Shown: positions 18,984 to 27,625 of the stretch, in pieces
Position numbering within the stretch: the first letter of the stretch is position 1
Layout: every line of letters begins with the position of its first letter
Assembly (NCBI RefSeq): GCF_002896855.1
Contig: NZ_CP021850.1
Location: forward strand, 955,665 to 1,019,664
DNA length: 64,000 nt
Direction of reading: 5' to 3'
Source of the DNA: Clostridium thermosuccinogenes
GTDB taxonomy: Bacteria; Bacillota; Clostridia; Acetivibrionales; DSM-5807
Notes under the pieces: model-generated
Seen by the model: only the letters and a program-made list of their open reading frames with translations
What the model was told of the DNA's origin: nothing
Databases searched by the model: none
Position numbers and translations under genes: made by a program

Positions 18984-19026
18984 TTTACATGTAAGTATTG
19001 TTTCACTTATAAGAGTGTTATATAAT
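18984..19026 (+). promoter_or_regulatory. Promoter and palindromic operator of the GntR/LacI-type regulator gene
   Basis: TTGTTT (18998-19003) and TATAAT (19021-19026) are 17 bases apart. Directly upstream, 18984-18994 reads TTTACATGTAA, which recurs before the transporter operon at 20318. Its centre would lie near -43 relative to the predicted start site. Confidence 0.55.
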
Positions 19027-19132
19027 AGAAATAGACAGTCGTTTGCTGCCTGCATGTCCAAGCTTATCCCGGCAGCTCAAATAAAAAGAAGAGGTTTCTT
19101 ATCATTTTACGTGATAATGACGAATAAGAGTG

Positions 19133-20194
19133 ATGAAAGTGATAACAAAGCGTATTTTTGAACAAGTCAGAGAGTTAATTGAAGCAGAAGCTCGAGATAA
19201 AAAGCCCGGAGAACCGATCGATACCGAGGCTAATTATGCGCGGCGTTTTGGAGTGAGCCGTCCTACGGTTCGAAAAGCTGTTGAGGATCTGATTCGCATA
19301 GGAATGATAAAGCGTGTTCCGGGAAAAGGTCTTGTTATGGCAAGATTGGACGAGGTTCCCTACCGGGGTAAGCTTTTGATAGCTCTGCCTCACGATGTGG
19401 GAGACGGATTCCTTTTTCGCGTTATGCTTGGTTGTGTTGAACAGGCCAACTTGCTGGGCTTTGATTATAAGATTCTGAGCCTCAAGGATTCCAAAGCTCG
19501 TCTGGAACAAGTAAAGAAGGAATATCTTGATGATTTTGTCGCGGCTATCACGTGCTGCTATGAGGTGGACTATGAATATGAGCTGTTGGAATATCTTCAG
19601 AATGCAGGATTGCCGGTAATGCTGATAGATAATCCTCCCAAAATGTCCGATGTTCCCTGTGTCACCTGTGATGACTATGACGGCGGATACAAAATGGGAG
19701 CGTATCTGGCTAAAAAAGGCCACCGCAACATCATAAACATATCCACATTAAGGCCCGTGCAAACTGTCGACCGGCGTGATCGGGGTTTTGTGCAGGCTTT
19801 GAGGGATGCCGGTATAGATTATGATACTTCTCTGATATTAAAAGGCCATAATTATACTTCAGAATTTATATCCCGGTTTACACCGGAGGATTTTAAATCC
19901 GGCAGATATACGGCAATATGCAGTCATACCAGTCTTGCTATTGTCGAAATAAGTCGCTGGCTTTATGAAAATGATCTGAGGATTTATGATGATGTATCAA
20001 TCATCGGTTACGGAGATCATCCGTATCTACCCATGCAAAACATGCCATTTACGGCTATTGGAGTTCCGAGCATAGAGATGGGAAAGAGTGCGGTGGATGA
20101 AATAAGTTCAGCTCTGCTGGAGAAGCGGCCGATGAACAGCATACAGCATGAAGTGTGGCTCGAGAAAAGGCATACTGTTAAAAGTATAGTATAG
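19133..20194 (+). CDS. GntR-type HTH regulator with LacI-like sensor domain
   Basis: This roughly 353-residue regulator has an N-terminal winged helix of the GntR kind (about residues 1-70, with NYARRFGVSRPTVRKAVEDLIRIGMIKRVPGKG) joined to a periplasmic-binding-protein-like sensor domain of the LacI/GalR type (DDYDGGYKMGAYLAKKGHRNI, then SIIGYGDHPY). The architecture equals that of AraR. Start is uncertain between GTG 19130 and ATG 19133; the ribosome binding site is weak. It precedes a carbohydrate ABC transporter and a GH38 mannosidase, so it probably senses a mannose-containing sugar and controls them, and perhaps itself. Confidence 0.9.
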   Translation: MKVITKRIFEQVRELIEAEARDKKPGEPIDTEANYARRFGVSRPTVRKAVEDLIRIGMIKRVPGKGLVMARLDEVPYRGKLLIALPHDVGDGFLFRVMLGCVEQANLLGFDYKILSLKDSKARLEQVKKEYLDDFVAAITCCYEVDYEYELLEYLQNAGLPVMLIDNPPKMSDVPCVTCDDYDGGYKMGAYLAKKGHRNIINISTLRPVQTVDRRDRGFVQALRDAGIDYDTSLILKGHNYTSEFISRFTPEDFKSGRYTAICSHTSLAIVEISRWLYENDLRIYDDVSIIGYGDHPYLPMQNMPFTAIGVPSIEMGKSAVDEISSALLEKRPMNSIQHEVWLEKRHTVKSIV

Positions 20195-20234
20195 ATCCAT
20201 AGCAAGAAACTCCAGAAAACATCGAATTCAATAT

Positions 20235-20268
20235 CCAGAGATATCAAATATATGATTGATATCTCTGG
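20235..20268 (+). terminator. Hairpin after the regulator gene
   Basis: A 13-bp perfect stem (20235-20247 with 20256-20268, starting CCAGAGATATCAA) lies about 40 bases after the regulator stop codon. It lacks a T-run, so it may work as a factor-dependent end or a barrier. Confidence 0.5.
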
Positions 20269-20317
20269 CAAACTGGTACAAAATTATACAGTTAGAGACA
20301 TTTACACATAAAGAAAA

Positions 20318-20329
20318 TTTACATGTAAA
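20318..20329. promoter_or_regulatory. TTTACATGTAAA palindrome before the glycan transporter operon
   Basis: A 12-bp perfect palindrome lies five bases upstream of the -35 hexamer at 20335. Eleven of its bases are repeated before the regulator gene at 18984-18994 in a similar position, and a half-site-like TTTACACATAAA occurs at 20301. Confidence 0.55.
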
Positions 20330-20334
20330 AAAAG

Positions 20335-20392
20335 TTGACTTTTTCTTAATGTTCACATATAATATATTATATAAAACGACATCGTACACGAT
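20335..20392 (+). promoter_or_regulatory. Promoter of the glycan transporter operon with downstream inverted repeat
   Basis: TTGACT (20335-20340) and TATAAT (20358-20363) are 17 bases apart, close to ideal. Downstream, ATCGT and ACGAT flank AC at 20381-20392, a perfect 5-2-5 inverted repeat placed where a repressor would block the start of transcription. Confidence 0.65.
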
Positions 20393-20558
20393 ACAGCACA
20401 AGTTACTGCAGCTTAAGCAATGCTACTCTTTTTATACAAAGTACTTCAAAGAAATTCAAACTTTTTGGTATTATTTATTTTAATATATTAAATAATAGAA
20501 GTTGTTGTGATCATAGCAGCGTCCAATGTCAATAACTTGAAAAAAAGGAGCATGTTTT

Positions 20559-21497
20559 ATGTTGATGGAGAAAACCCAACCGATCAAACGTCGTATGACT
20601 TTTCGCAAGCTGTTATCAAAGTATGGGCCTTTTTATTTATTTCTAATTCCGGCAATTGTATGGTATGCAATTTTCGCGTACTATCCTATGAGTGGTATAT
20701 TGATTGCTTTTAAGAAGTTCCAGTATTCATTGGGGATTTTCGGAAGCCGTTGGGTAGGGCTCCGTTATTTCAAGGATTTTCTTAGTGATCCGCATTTCTA
20801 TGAAATTATACGAAATACCGTAGTAATCAGCCTTTCAAAACTGATTATAAACTTTCCGGCACCGATTATACTGGCCCTTATGTTTAATGCCGTGCGCAAG
20901 CAGTTTTTCAAGAGAACCATACAGACAGTTTCTTACCTTCCGTATTTCGTTTCCTGGGTTGTTGTGGCAGCCTTAATACATAAGTTCTTCTCACCTACCA
21001 GTGGATTGCTCAACGATATAAGGATTGCCAATGGATTAGAGCCTATATACTACCTGGGGAAAAGGGAATTGTTCCTTCCATTCATAGTTCTTTCCGACAT
21101 GTGGAAAGGTGTGGGTTATGGTTCAATTATATATTTAGCAGCATTAACATCAATTGATCCAACATTGTATGAAGCAGCAGATATAGATGGAGCAAATGGC
21201 CTCCGCAAGCTCTGGCATATCACGCTGCCTGGAATCAAGCCAACTGTGGGCATCATGTTCCTGCTCAGCCTGGGAGGGTTGTTTGGTGCCAACATGGAAC
21301 AGATACTTCTTTTGCAAACCCCTGCTACCTTTGACGTATCTGAGGTAATTGACACATATGTTTTAAAACGTGGTCTGAACATGAACCAATTCGATTACGC
21401 TACGGCTGTCGGACTTTTTAGAAGTGTGATCAGCCTTGTATTAGTGGTTTGTACGAACTATATGTCTAAGAAGCTTACAGAAATATCGTTGTGGTAG
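20559..21497 (+). CDS. Carbohydrate ABC transporter permease, LplB-like
   Basis: This 312-residue CUT1-family permease has about six membrane helices. The docking EAA motif is visible as EAADIDGANGLRKLWHITLPGIKPT. The segment FKKFQYSLGIFGSRWVGLRYF near the N terminus is characteristic of LplB/YtcP-type systems that import complex sugars or oligosaccharides. AAAGGAG at 20544-20550 precedes ATG 20559. It pairs with the permease at 21510 to form the membrane channel. No ATPase gene is present in the locus, so a shared MsmX-type ATPase encoded elsewhere is likely (inferred). Confidence 0.9.
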   Translation: MLMEKTQPIKRRMTFRKLLSKYGPFYLFLIPAIVWYAIFAYYPMSGILIAFKKFQYSLGIFGSRWVGLRYFKDFLSDPHFYEIIRNTVVISLSKLIINFPAPIILALMFNAVRKQFFKRTIQTVSYLPYFVSWVVVAALIHKFFSPTSGLLNDIRIANGLEPIYYLGKRELFLPFIVLSDMWKGVGYGSIIYLAALTSIDPTLYEAADIDGANGLRKLWHITLPGIKPTVGIMFLLSLGGLFGANMEQILLLQTPATFDVSEVIDTYVLKRGLNMNQFDYATAVGLFRSVISLVLVVCTNYMSKKLTEISLW

Positions 21498-21509
21498 GGG
21501 GTGAGAATA

Positions 21510-22469
21510 ATGACAACAAATGCAAAGCAGCTAGAAAGTAAACATTATAAACCTAAAAAAATCAAGAGATCCCTTTCATACAAGATCGGGCAGGGCATAA
21601 ACTATACAGTGCTGACTTTATTAGGCATAATTACACTTTACCCATTTTATTACTGTTTGGTTCTATCCTTTAATAATGGATTAGATACGCTAAAAGGAGG
21701 AGTTTACTTTTTCCCGAGGATGTTCACTCTGGAAAATTACGTAAAAGCCTTTCAGCATCCGCTCATATATAATTCCTTTATAATTTCGGTTGAAAGAACA
21801 GCGCTTTCTGTCGTGCTTTCCTGCTTCTTTACGGCACTGATGGCTTATGCGCTGACAAAAAAGGATCTTCCGGGACGTTCAGCGATAATATTCTATTTTT
21901 ACTTCACCACATTGTTTTCCGGAGGACTAATACCGACATATATAATGTACCGTCAGATAGGATTGCTCAATAACTTCTGGGTATATATACTGCCAGGCAT
22001 CTACAGCTTTTTCAATGCGATCATACTGAGGACATTCTTCTATAGCATACCGGACAGCTTGCAGGAATCAGCGAGAATTGACGGATGTTCTGAATTGGGA
22101 ATATTCTTCAGAATCATGCTTCCGCTGTCACTGCCGGCAATGGCAACAGTTGCCCTGTTTGTCGGTGTTGGTAACTGGAATGACTGGTTCACAGGAGCTT
22201 ATTTCGTTTCCCGTAGAAGGGAGCTGCATCCTGCGGCTACATTGCTGCATGATCTTCTCTCCCAGGCCCTATTTGAGAATTCGCTCAGCTCTACAGGAGA
22301 AAAAGGACAGATAAATGAGCAGCTTATGAGCAGCGTTATGCAGTCCACTACGCCGGAATCCCTTAAAATGGCTTTTCTTATAATACTGACCACACCTATA
22401 ATGTGCATATATCCTTTCTTGCAGAAGTACTTTGTTAAAGGTGTTATGATTGGCTCCATTAAGGAGTAA
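21510..22469 (+). CDS. Carbohydrate ABC transporter permease, YtcP/LplC-like
   Basis: This 319-residue CUT1-family permease is the partner of the LplB-like protein. It has an EAA-type loop (SLQESARIDGCSELGIFFRIMLPLS) and ends in the family-typical KYFVKGVMIGSIKE. ATG 21510 was chosen over the in-frame GTG at 21501, which lies inside the GGGGGTGA ribosome binding site. The gene begins 12 bases after the first permease stops. Confidence 0.9.
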   Translation: MTTNAKQLESKHYKPKKIKRSLSYKIGQGINYTVLTLLGIITLYPFYYCLVLSFNNGLDTLKGGVYFFPRMFTLENYVKAFQHPLIYNSFIISVERTALSVVLSCFFTALMAYALTKKDLPGRSAIIFYFYFTTLFSGGLIPTYIMYRQIGLLNNFWVYILPGIYSFFNAIILRTFFYSIPDSLQESARIDGCSELGIFFRIMLPLSLPAMATVALFVGVGNWNDWFTGAYFVSRRRELHPAATLLHDLLSQALFENSLSSTGEKGQINEQLMSSVMQSTTPESLKMAFLIILTTPIMCIYPFLQKYFVKGVMIGSIKE

Positions 22470-22513
22470 AATCCTTATTTGAGATATCAAATAATAAAAA
22501 AGGAGGATCTTAC

Positions 22514-24211
22514 ATGATTAAGAAGATCATTGCAGTCATGGTTGCTCTCGCGTTGCTTTTTTCCGTAGCAGCCTGCGGTGGCAGCTCAAAGTCTTCAGAT
22601 GATTCAACAACAAAGACTTCAACAGGCTCGACTTCCGGCGGAGATTCAACCACAGGTGAAAATACTGCTCCCAAGGACATAATCGAGTATACCTTCCTCA
22701 ACTGCTGGAACGGCGGTGGCGGAGATTTTCCTGACGGATTTGAAAACTCTGAGCTTGTACAAAAGCTGACAGAAATAACCGGAGTTAAGCTGAAAGTTGA
22801 AGTAATCACCAGCTCCGAGAGAGAAAAGCTAGCAACAGTGTTTGCCAGCGGCGACCTGCCGGACATCACCAACGCTCCTCACTGGAACACCAACCCCGGC
22901 GGTGAAGGTGAGTTGATCAAGAATGCTGCTGTTGAAGGATTGCTTCTGCCTCTCAAGAATCTGATACAGAAATATCCCAACATCATGCGCTTGTATGAAA
23001 TAGGGGCTATTTCTCAGATTTACAAGGAAAGGGATATCGAACATCCTGATTATAACGGCGAGATTTATGTAATACCCACTCAGACCGGACGTACTAAGGA
23101 AGACGTAACTAACTGGGCTTACAATCTCTTTGCTCGTTCCGACATCCTTGAAGCTCTGAACATAAAACCCGAAGAGGTTAACTCCACAGAGGCAATTTAT
23201 GATCTTCTGGTTAAGATCAAGAACGGTAACTTTACAGACATCAACGGCAAACCGGTTATTCCTGGTGGAACATGGCACAATGGTTGGAGCTATGGCGAAT
23301 TCCAGCGTGGTTTCCAGACCGGAAACGTTACAGGCTGGGTAATGCAGGATGGCAAGCTCATAAATGGAATATTCACCCAGAATGAAATAGACAAGGCATT
23401 GTTCATGCGCAAGCTGGTAGCAGAAGGTCTTTTTGACCCTGAATGCTTCACTCAGACAGATACTATGGCAAAAGAAAAGATGATCACCGGCCGTGTTGCA
23501 GTGTTTGGATGCCACTATCCTAACCAGTATGGTTTCTTTAAGGGAACATTGTATCAGACAAATCCTGAGATGAAGTATGTTCCGTTAGGACCTATTCTCA
23601 ACCAGAAGGGCGAAGCACCGGCTCAGATAGAGCGTGTTGGTAGAACAGGTTCACCGGTTCTCTTCTTCTCCAAGAACATAAAAGATCCTGACAGAGCTTT
23701 GGCATTCGTAGATTACATCAACTCTGATGAAGGTCTCGAACTGGTTACTTTCGGTATAGAAGGTAAGCACTACACTAAAGAAAATGGTGTACCTAAGTAC
23801 ACTGAAGAATGGAAGAACATAAAGAATACCGACAGTAACAAGTTCAAGCTCGAAGGTTTCGGACTCGGTGGTTCTTTCATAGGAGCTGACCCACGTAAAG
23901 GTTGGGGTTGGGAAGAGGAGTACATGGAAGAAGGCTATGTAAAAGCTAGAGAAATCAACCCACTCAAGTTCATAGATTACAAGACTGCTGATGACGTAGT
24001 AGATACTTGGCCGGGTAAAGCAGCTTATGATGAGAAGATGTCCACCACCAACTGGGGTGATGAGCTGAAGAAAGCTTATCTCGCTAAGAGCGATGAGGAA
24101 GCTATAGCTATCATAGAAGCTCAGAGGAAGCGTATGATCGATGCAGGATATCTGGAAATGGAAAAATTCCTGAACGAAGAATATGCAAAAGATCCTAAGA
24201 TAATTTACTAA
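22514..24211 (+). CDS. Extracellular solute-binding lipoprotein, CUT1 sugar importer
   Basis: This 565-residue family-1 binding protein of the LipO/YtcQ type has a lipoprotein signal peptide with lipobox VAAC (Cys near residue 20), then a Ser/Thr-rich linker (about residues 24-50) and a large ligand-binding domain. The size matches binding proteins that hold oligosaccharides. AGGAGG precedes the ATG. It likely captures a mannose-containing glycan fragment for the two permeases just upstream. It is followed by a strong hairpin. Confidence 0.9.
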   Translation: MIKKIIAVMVALALLFSVAACGGSSKSSDDSTTKTSTGSTSGGDSTTGENTAPKDIIEYTFLNCWNGGGGDFPDGFENSELVQKLTEITGVKLKVEVITSSEREKLATVFASGDLPDITNAPHWNTNPGGEGELIKNAAVEGLLLPLKNLIQKYPNIMRLYEIGAISQIYKERDIEHPDYNGEIYVIPTQTGRTKEDVTNWAYNLFARSDILEALNIKPEEVNSTEAIYDLLVKIKNGNFTDINGKPVIPGGTWHNGWSYGEFQRGFQTGNVTGWVMQDGKLINGIFTQNEIDKALFMRKLVAEGLFDPECFTQTDTMAKEKMITGRVAVFGCHYPNQYGFFKGTLYQTNPEMKYVPLGPILNQKGEAPAQIERVGRTGSPVLFFSKNIKDPDRALAFVDYINSDEGLELVTFGIEGKHYTKENGVPKYTEEWKNIKNTDSNKFKLEGFGLGGSFIGADPRKGWGWEEEYMEEGYVKAREINPLKFIDYKTADDVVDTWPGKAAYDEKMSTTNWGDELKKAYLAKSDEEAIAIIEAQRKRMIDAGYLEMEKFLNEEYAKDPKIIY

Positions 24212-24241
24212 TCTTGACGGAATTTGCTTAACATTCTAAAA

Positions 24242-24278
24242 TATTAAGAGGTTCGCAGCTATTGCGAACCTCTTAATA
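24242..24278 (+). other. Strong hairpin after the sugar-binding protein gene
   Basis: A 16-bp perfect stem (24242-24257 with 24263-24278) closes a 5-base loop. No T-run follows. It sits 30 bases after the lipoprotein stop and 150 bases before the mannosidase, so it probably lowers or separates mannosidase expression. Confidence 0.6.
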
Positions 24279-24300
24279 CATATCGCCATATTAAGTAGTG

Positions 24301-24315
24301 CATATCGTCGATATG
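24301..24315. promoter_or_regulatory. 7-1-7 palindrome before the mannosidase gene
   Basis: CATATCG and CGATATG flank one base at 24301-24315. It lies in the spacer upstream of the GH38 gene and may be an operator for an internal promoter, but no clear promoter hexamers were seen. Confidence 0.3.
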
Positions 24316-24431
24316 AATCATTACAGCTTGATCGCTGGCTTCTTTCGAAGCTGATTAAGCTTTTGAGCGAAATATGCATATGTAGTAACATTTCGAAGTA
24401 AAATTGAGAATTGTGGGAGGAGACAACTTAT

Positions 24432-27425
24432 ATGTCCAAAGAGACGCTTGAGAGCTTTAAAGAGCTCGAAAGAAAGGCTAAAGCTGTGGTTTATAAGCCA
24501 TTAGCGGATCTGGATGCAGAAATGTGGTGGAGTGAGGAGCCATTATCCTTTGCAGATAGGATGAAAGGCAAATACTCCAAGCTGAAAGTAGGAGATTGTT
24601 GGGGAAAGCTTTGGGACTGTGCATGGTTCCGATTCACAGGGGTTGTACCGGCTGAAGCGGCAGGCAGCAAAGTGGTTCTGCTTATCGATGTAGGCGGTGA
24701 AGGCTGTGTTTTTGATGAAGAAGGTACTCCCCTTAGAGGCTTGACCTGTGTAAATTCAGAATTCGATCTTTCCCTGGGGCTGCCTGGAAAAAGAGTTCTG
24801 CAGTTTCTGCCTTGTGCTGCCGGGGGAGAAAAGGTAGATATATGGGTTGAAGCCGGAATGAATGATCTTTTCGGTAAATATAAAAATGACGGCAAGCTGG
24901 TGGAGGCTTCCATTGCTACCTGTAATGATGCTGCACGTGCGTTGTACTATGACATCCATGTTTTGGTGGATTTGTATGGTTCATTGGATGACGGCTATCG
25001 TAAGGATGAATTGGCGGGAATTCTTGGCCGTGTCAATGCAATACTGGATGAATTCACACCGGAAAAGATGGAAGCTGCCAGGAAAGTGCTTGATTATGCA
25101 TTGGAGCAGAAAAATTCCGATGCCATTACTTTTTCAGCGATAGGCCATGCCCATATTGACCTGGCCTGGTTATGGCCGATAAGGGAAACCATACGTAAAG
25201 GCGGACGCACGTTTTCCACTGTCCTGGAACTGATGGAGCGTTATCCCGAATATAAGTTTGGCGCCAGCCAGGCTCAGCTTTATCAGTGGATGAAGGAAAG
25301 GTATCCCAAGCTTTATGAGAAAGTAAAGAAAAGGGTTGCCGACGGCCGCTGGGAGGTACAGGGAGCATTATGGGTAGAGTGTGATACGAATGTGTCAGGA
25401 GCTGAAGCGATGGTAAGGCAGATCCTGTATGGTAAGAAGTTCTTCCGGGAGGAATTCGGAGTAGACGTAAAAACCTTCTGGCTGCCGGATGCTTTCGGAT
25501 TTTCAGCTGCAATACCACAACTAATGAAGCTCAGCGGCACTGACTACTTCACGACAATCAAGATGACCTGGAACTATGTGAACATCTTCCCCTACAACAC
25601 CTTCATATGGAAAGGGCTGGATGGTTCGTACGTGTTGGCTCATATTCCACCTGAGGGAACATATAACAGCTCCGCTAGGCCATCGGCCTTAAGAAAGGCA
25701 GAAAAGGAGTTTAAACAGAAGGACATCAGTTCCAATGCTCTTATGCTTTTTGGTATAGGTGACGGAGGAGGAGGTCCGGGTCCTGAACATCTGGAACGTA
25801 TAGCCCGGGAACACGATCTTGACGGAGTACCTCGTGTGTGCTATGAACACGCTGTTGACTTCTTCAAGCGCCTCGATCCTATACGCCCGAATTTGCCGGT
25901 TTGGAGAGGAGAAATGTATCTTGAAAATCATCAGGGTACTTTCACATCCCAAGCTAAAAACAAATATTACAACCGAAAACTGGAGCTGGCACTTCGTCAA
26001 GCAGAGGCAGCCTGCCGGATGGCAGAGCTTGTGACTGGACTTAAATATCCTGAGGATGAACTGGTGAGGATATGGAAAGAAGTGCTGTTGTATCAGTTCC
26101 ATGATATACTGCCTGGTTCCTCAATAAAACGGGTATATGATGAGTCCTGCGAGCGCTACGCAGTAATGCTTGAAGAAGTAAATAAGATAAGCTCCGGTGC
26201 TCTTACTGCTTTGGCTGATTGCATCGATACCGGTGAGACTTCAGCGCCGGCTATAGCTTTCAACAACACTTCTTGGGAACGTACCGAGTGGATAAAGGCT
26301 GAAAATGGCTGGATGAAAGTAAACATGCCATCGACGGGATATTCAGTATTCTCTAGAGAGGCTGTTGAAAACGGCAGCTATTCGGTAAGCATCCAGGATG
26401 GCGTGGTTGAAAATGACAAGGTGAAGGTTGTTCTAAATGACAATGGTTTCATCGACAGTGTTCTGTTGAAATCCAACGGAATGGAGATGTTGAGGGAAGG
26501 ATGCCAGGGTAATGTGATGACGGTACATCAGGACAGTGGAGATGCTTGGAACATAGATCCCAAATATCTGAAGCTGCCGATAGAGCATCCGAAGCTGGTT
26601 TCCCGCAGTACTTACATCGACGGACCTAAAGCCGTGGTAAGACAGACCTTTGAGTATGGTGCATCCCGTATAGAACAGGATATGGTTCTGGTTGACGGAA
26701 GCGCCCGGATAGATTTCGTAACTAGGGTTGATTGGCATGAGAACAAAAAAATGCTGAGAGTCAGGTTCCCTGCTTCCATTGATGTTCCTGAAGCAGCCTG
26801 TGAGATACAGTTCGGGCATGTAATGCGCCCAACTCACAGCAATACTAGCTGGGATCTGGCTAAGTTCGAGGTGCCCCATCACCGTTTTGCGGACGTTTCT
26901 ACACCAACAGCCGGGCTTGCTTTGTTGAATAACTGCAAGTATGGTATTAGAGTTCATGATTGCGTGCTGGATTTGAATTTGATCCGCAGTACCGAATATC
27001 CTGGCGTGGAAGCCGATTTAGGAGCTCATGAGTTTACCTACGCGCTTTACCCACATGAAGGGGACCTTGTGGCAGGAGGAGTGGTTCGGGAAGGATATTT
27101 CCTGAATGTGCCGGTGGAGATAATGACGGTCAATCCTCATGGCGGTTGCCTGCCGGTAAGGAACAGCCTTGTTGCTGTATCTGATGAAAATGTGGTAGTG
27201 GAATCGGTAAAACGGAGCGAAGACGGTAAAGCTACAGTAATCCGACTTTATGAAGCGTCCGGAGCATACCGTAAATCGACTGTGAAGTTAGGAATTCCTG
27301 CCGCAGAGGTGAAGGAAGTCAACCTGATGGAGGAGAACCCGATACCTGTGGAGATAAATAAGGATTCTGTGGAATTGCAATTCCATCCTTTTGAGATAAA
27401 AACTTTGTATGTGAAAAAGCCATAA
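24432..27425 (+). CDS. Alpha-mannosidase, glycoside hydrolase family 38
   Basis: This 997-residue enzyme would remove alpha-linked mannose. The GH38 catalytic domain follows an N-terminal domain of about 230 residues: zinc ligands His241 and Asp243 in HAHIDLAWLWP, and the probable nucleophile Asp353 in WLPDAFGFS. Further conserved blocks include GDGGGGPGPEHLER and LLYQFHDILPGSSI (helical domain). The C-terminal beta domains end near residue 990. There is no signal peptide, so it would act in the cytoplasm on imported oligosaccharides. ATG 24432 follows GGGAGGAG; an upstream in-frame codon at 24411 is less likely. It is the last gene of the glycan locus. Confidence 0.95.
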   Translation: MSKETLESFKELERKAKAVVYKPLADLDAEMWWSEEPLSFADRMKGKYSKLKVGDCWGKLWDCAWFRFTGVVPAEAAGSKVVLLIDVGGEGCVFDEEGTPLRGLTCVNSEFDLSLGLPGKRVLQFLPCAAGGEKVDIWVEAGMNDLFGKYKNDGKLVEASIATCNDAARALYYDIHVLVDLYGSLDDGYRKDELAGILGRVNAILDEFTPEKMEAARKVLDYALEQKNSDAITFSAIGHAHIDLAWLWPIRETIRKGGRTFSTVLELMERYPEYKFGASQAQLYQWMKERYPKLYEKVKKRVADGRWEVQGALWVECDTNVSGAEAMVRQILYGKKFFREEFGVDVKTFWLPDAFGFSAAIPQLMKLSGTDYFTTIKMTWNYVNIFPYNTFIWKGLDGSYVLAHIPPEGTYNSSARPSALRKAEKEFKQKDISSNALMLFGIGDGGGGPGPEHLERIAREHDLDGVPRVCYEHAVDFFKRLDPIRPNLPVWRGEMYLENHQGTFTSQAKNKYYNRKLELALRQAEAACRMAELVTGLKYPEDELVRIWKEVLLYQFHDILPGSSIKRVYDESCERYAVMLEEVNKISSGALTALADCIDTGETSAPAIAFNNTSWERTEWIKAENGWMKVNMPSTGYSVFSREAVENGSYSVSIQDGVVENDKVKVVLNDNGFIDSVLLKSNGMEMLREGCQGNVMTVHQDSGDAWNIDPKYLKLPIEHPKLVSRSTYIDGPKAVVRQTFEYGASRIEQDMVLVDGSARIDFVTRVDWHENKKMLRVRFPASIDVPEAACEIQFGHVMRPTHSNTSWDLAKFEVPHHRFADVSTPTAGLALLNNCKYGIRVHDCVLDLNLIRSTEYPGVEADLGAHEFTYALYPHEGDLVAGGVVREGYFLNVPVEIMTVNPHGGCLPVRNSLVAVSDENVVVESVKRSEDGKATVIRLYEASGAYRKSTVKLGIPAAEVKEVNLMEENPIPVEINKDSVELQFHPFEIKTLYVKKP

Positions 27426-27490
27426 AGTAAATTTTATGGCGGAACGAAAAAGATCTGAAAAAGAATTGATATAAAAAAGTGAACAAGCTG

Positions 27491-27554
27491 AAACATAAGC
27501 TCTATGTCTAATAAATTAATCGACTTGAGCTTATGTTTTTTTTTCATATTATGG
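27491..27554 (+). terminator. Terminator of the glycan-use operon
   Basis: A 12-bp stem (27491-27502 with 27537-27548; core ACATAAGCTC) has a long loop and is followed by a run of T residues reaching 27554. Confidence 0.7.
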
Positions 27555-27625
27555 TATACTTTTATTATCAATATTTTATAAATAATTCATTTTTACTTGA
27601 CCATTAGGGAGGACTCTTTCTACAA

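Noticed and set aside
20256-20483. 75-codon open frame in the promoter region of the glycan transporter
   Set aside because: It covers the hairpin, promoter and operators, has no ribosome binding site, and its composition is that of AT-rich non-coding DNA.
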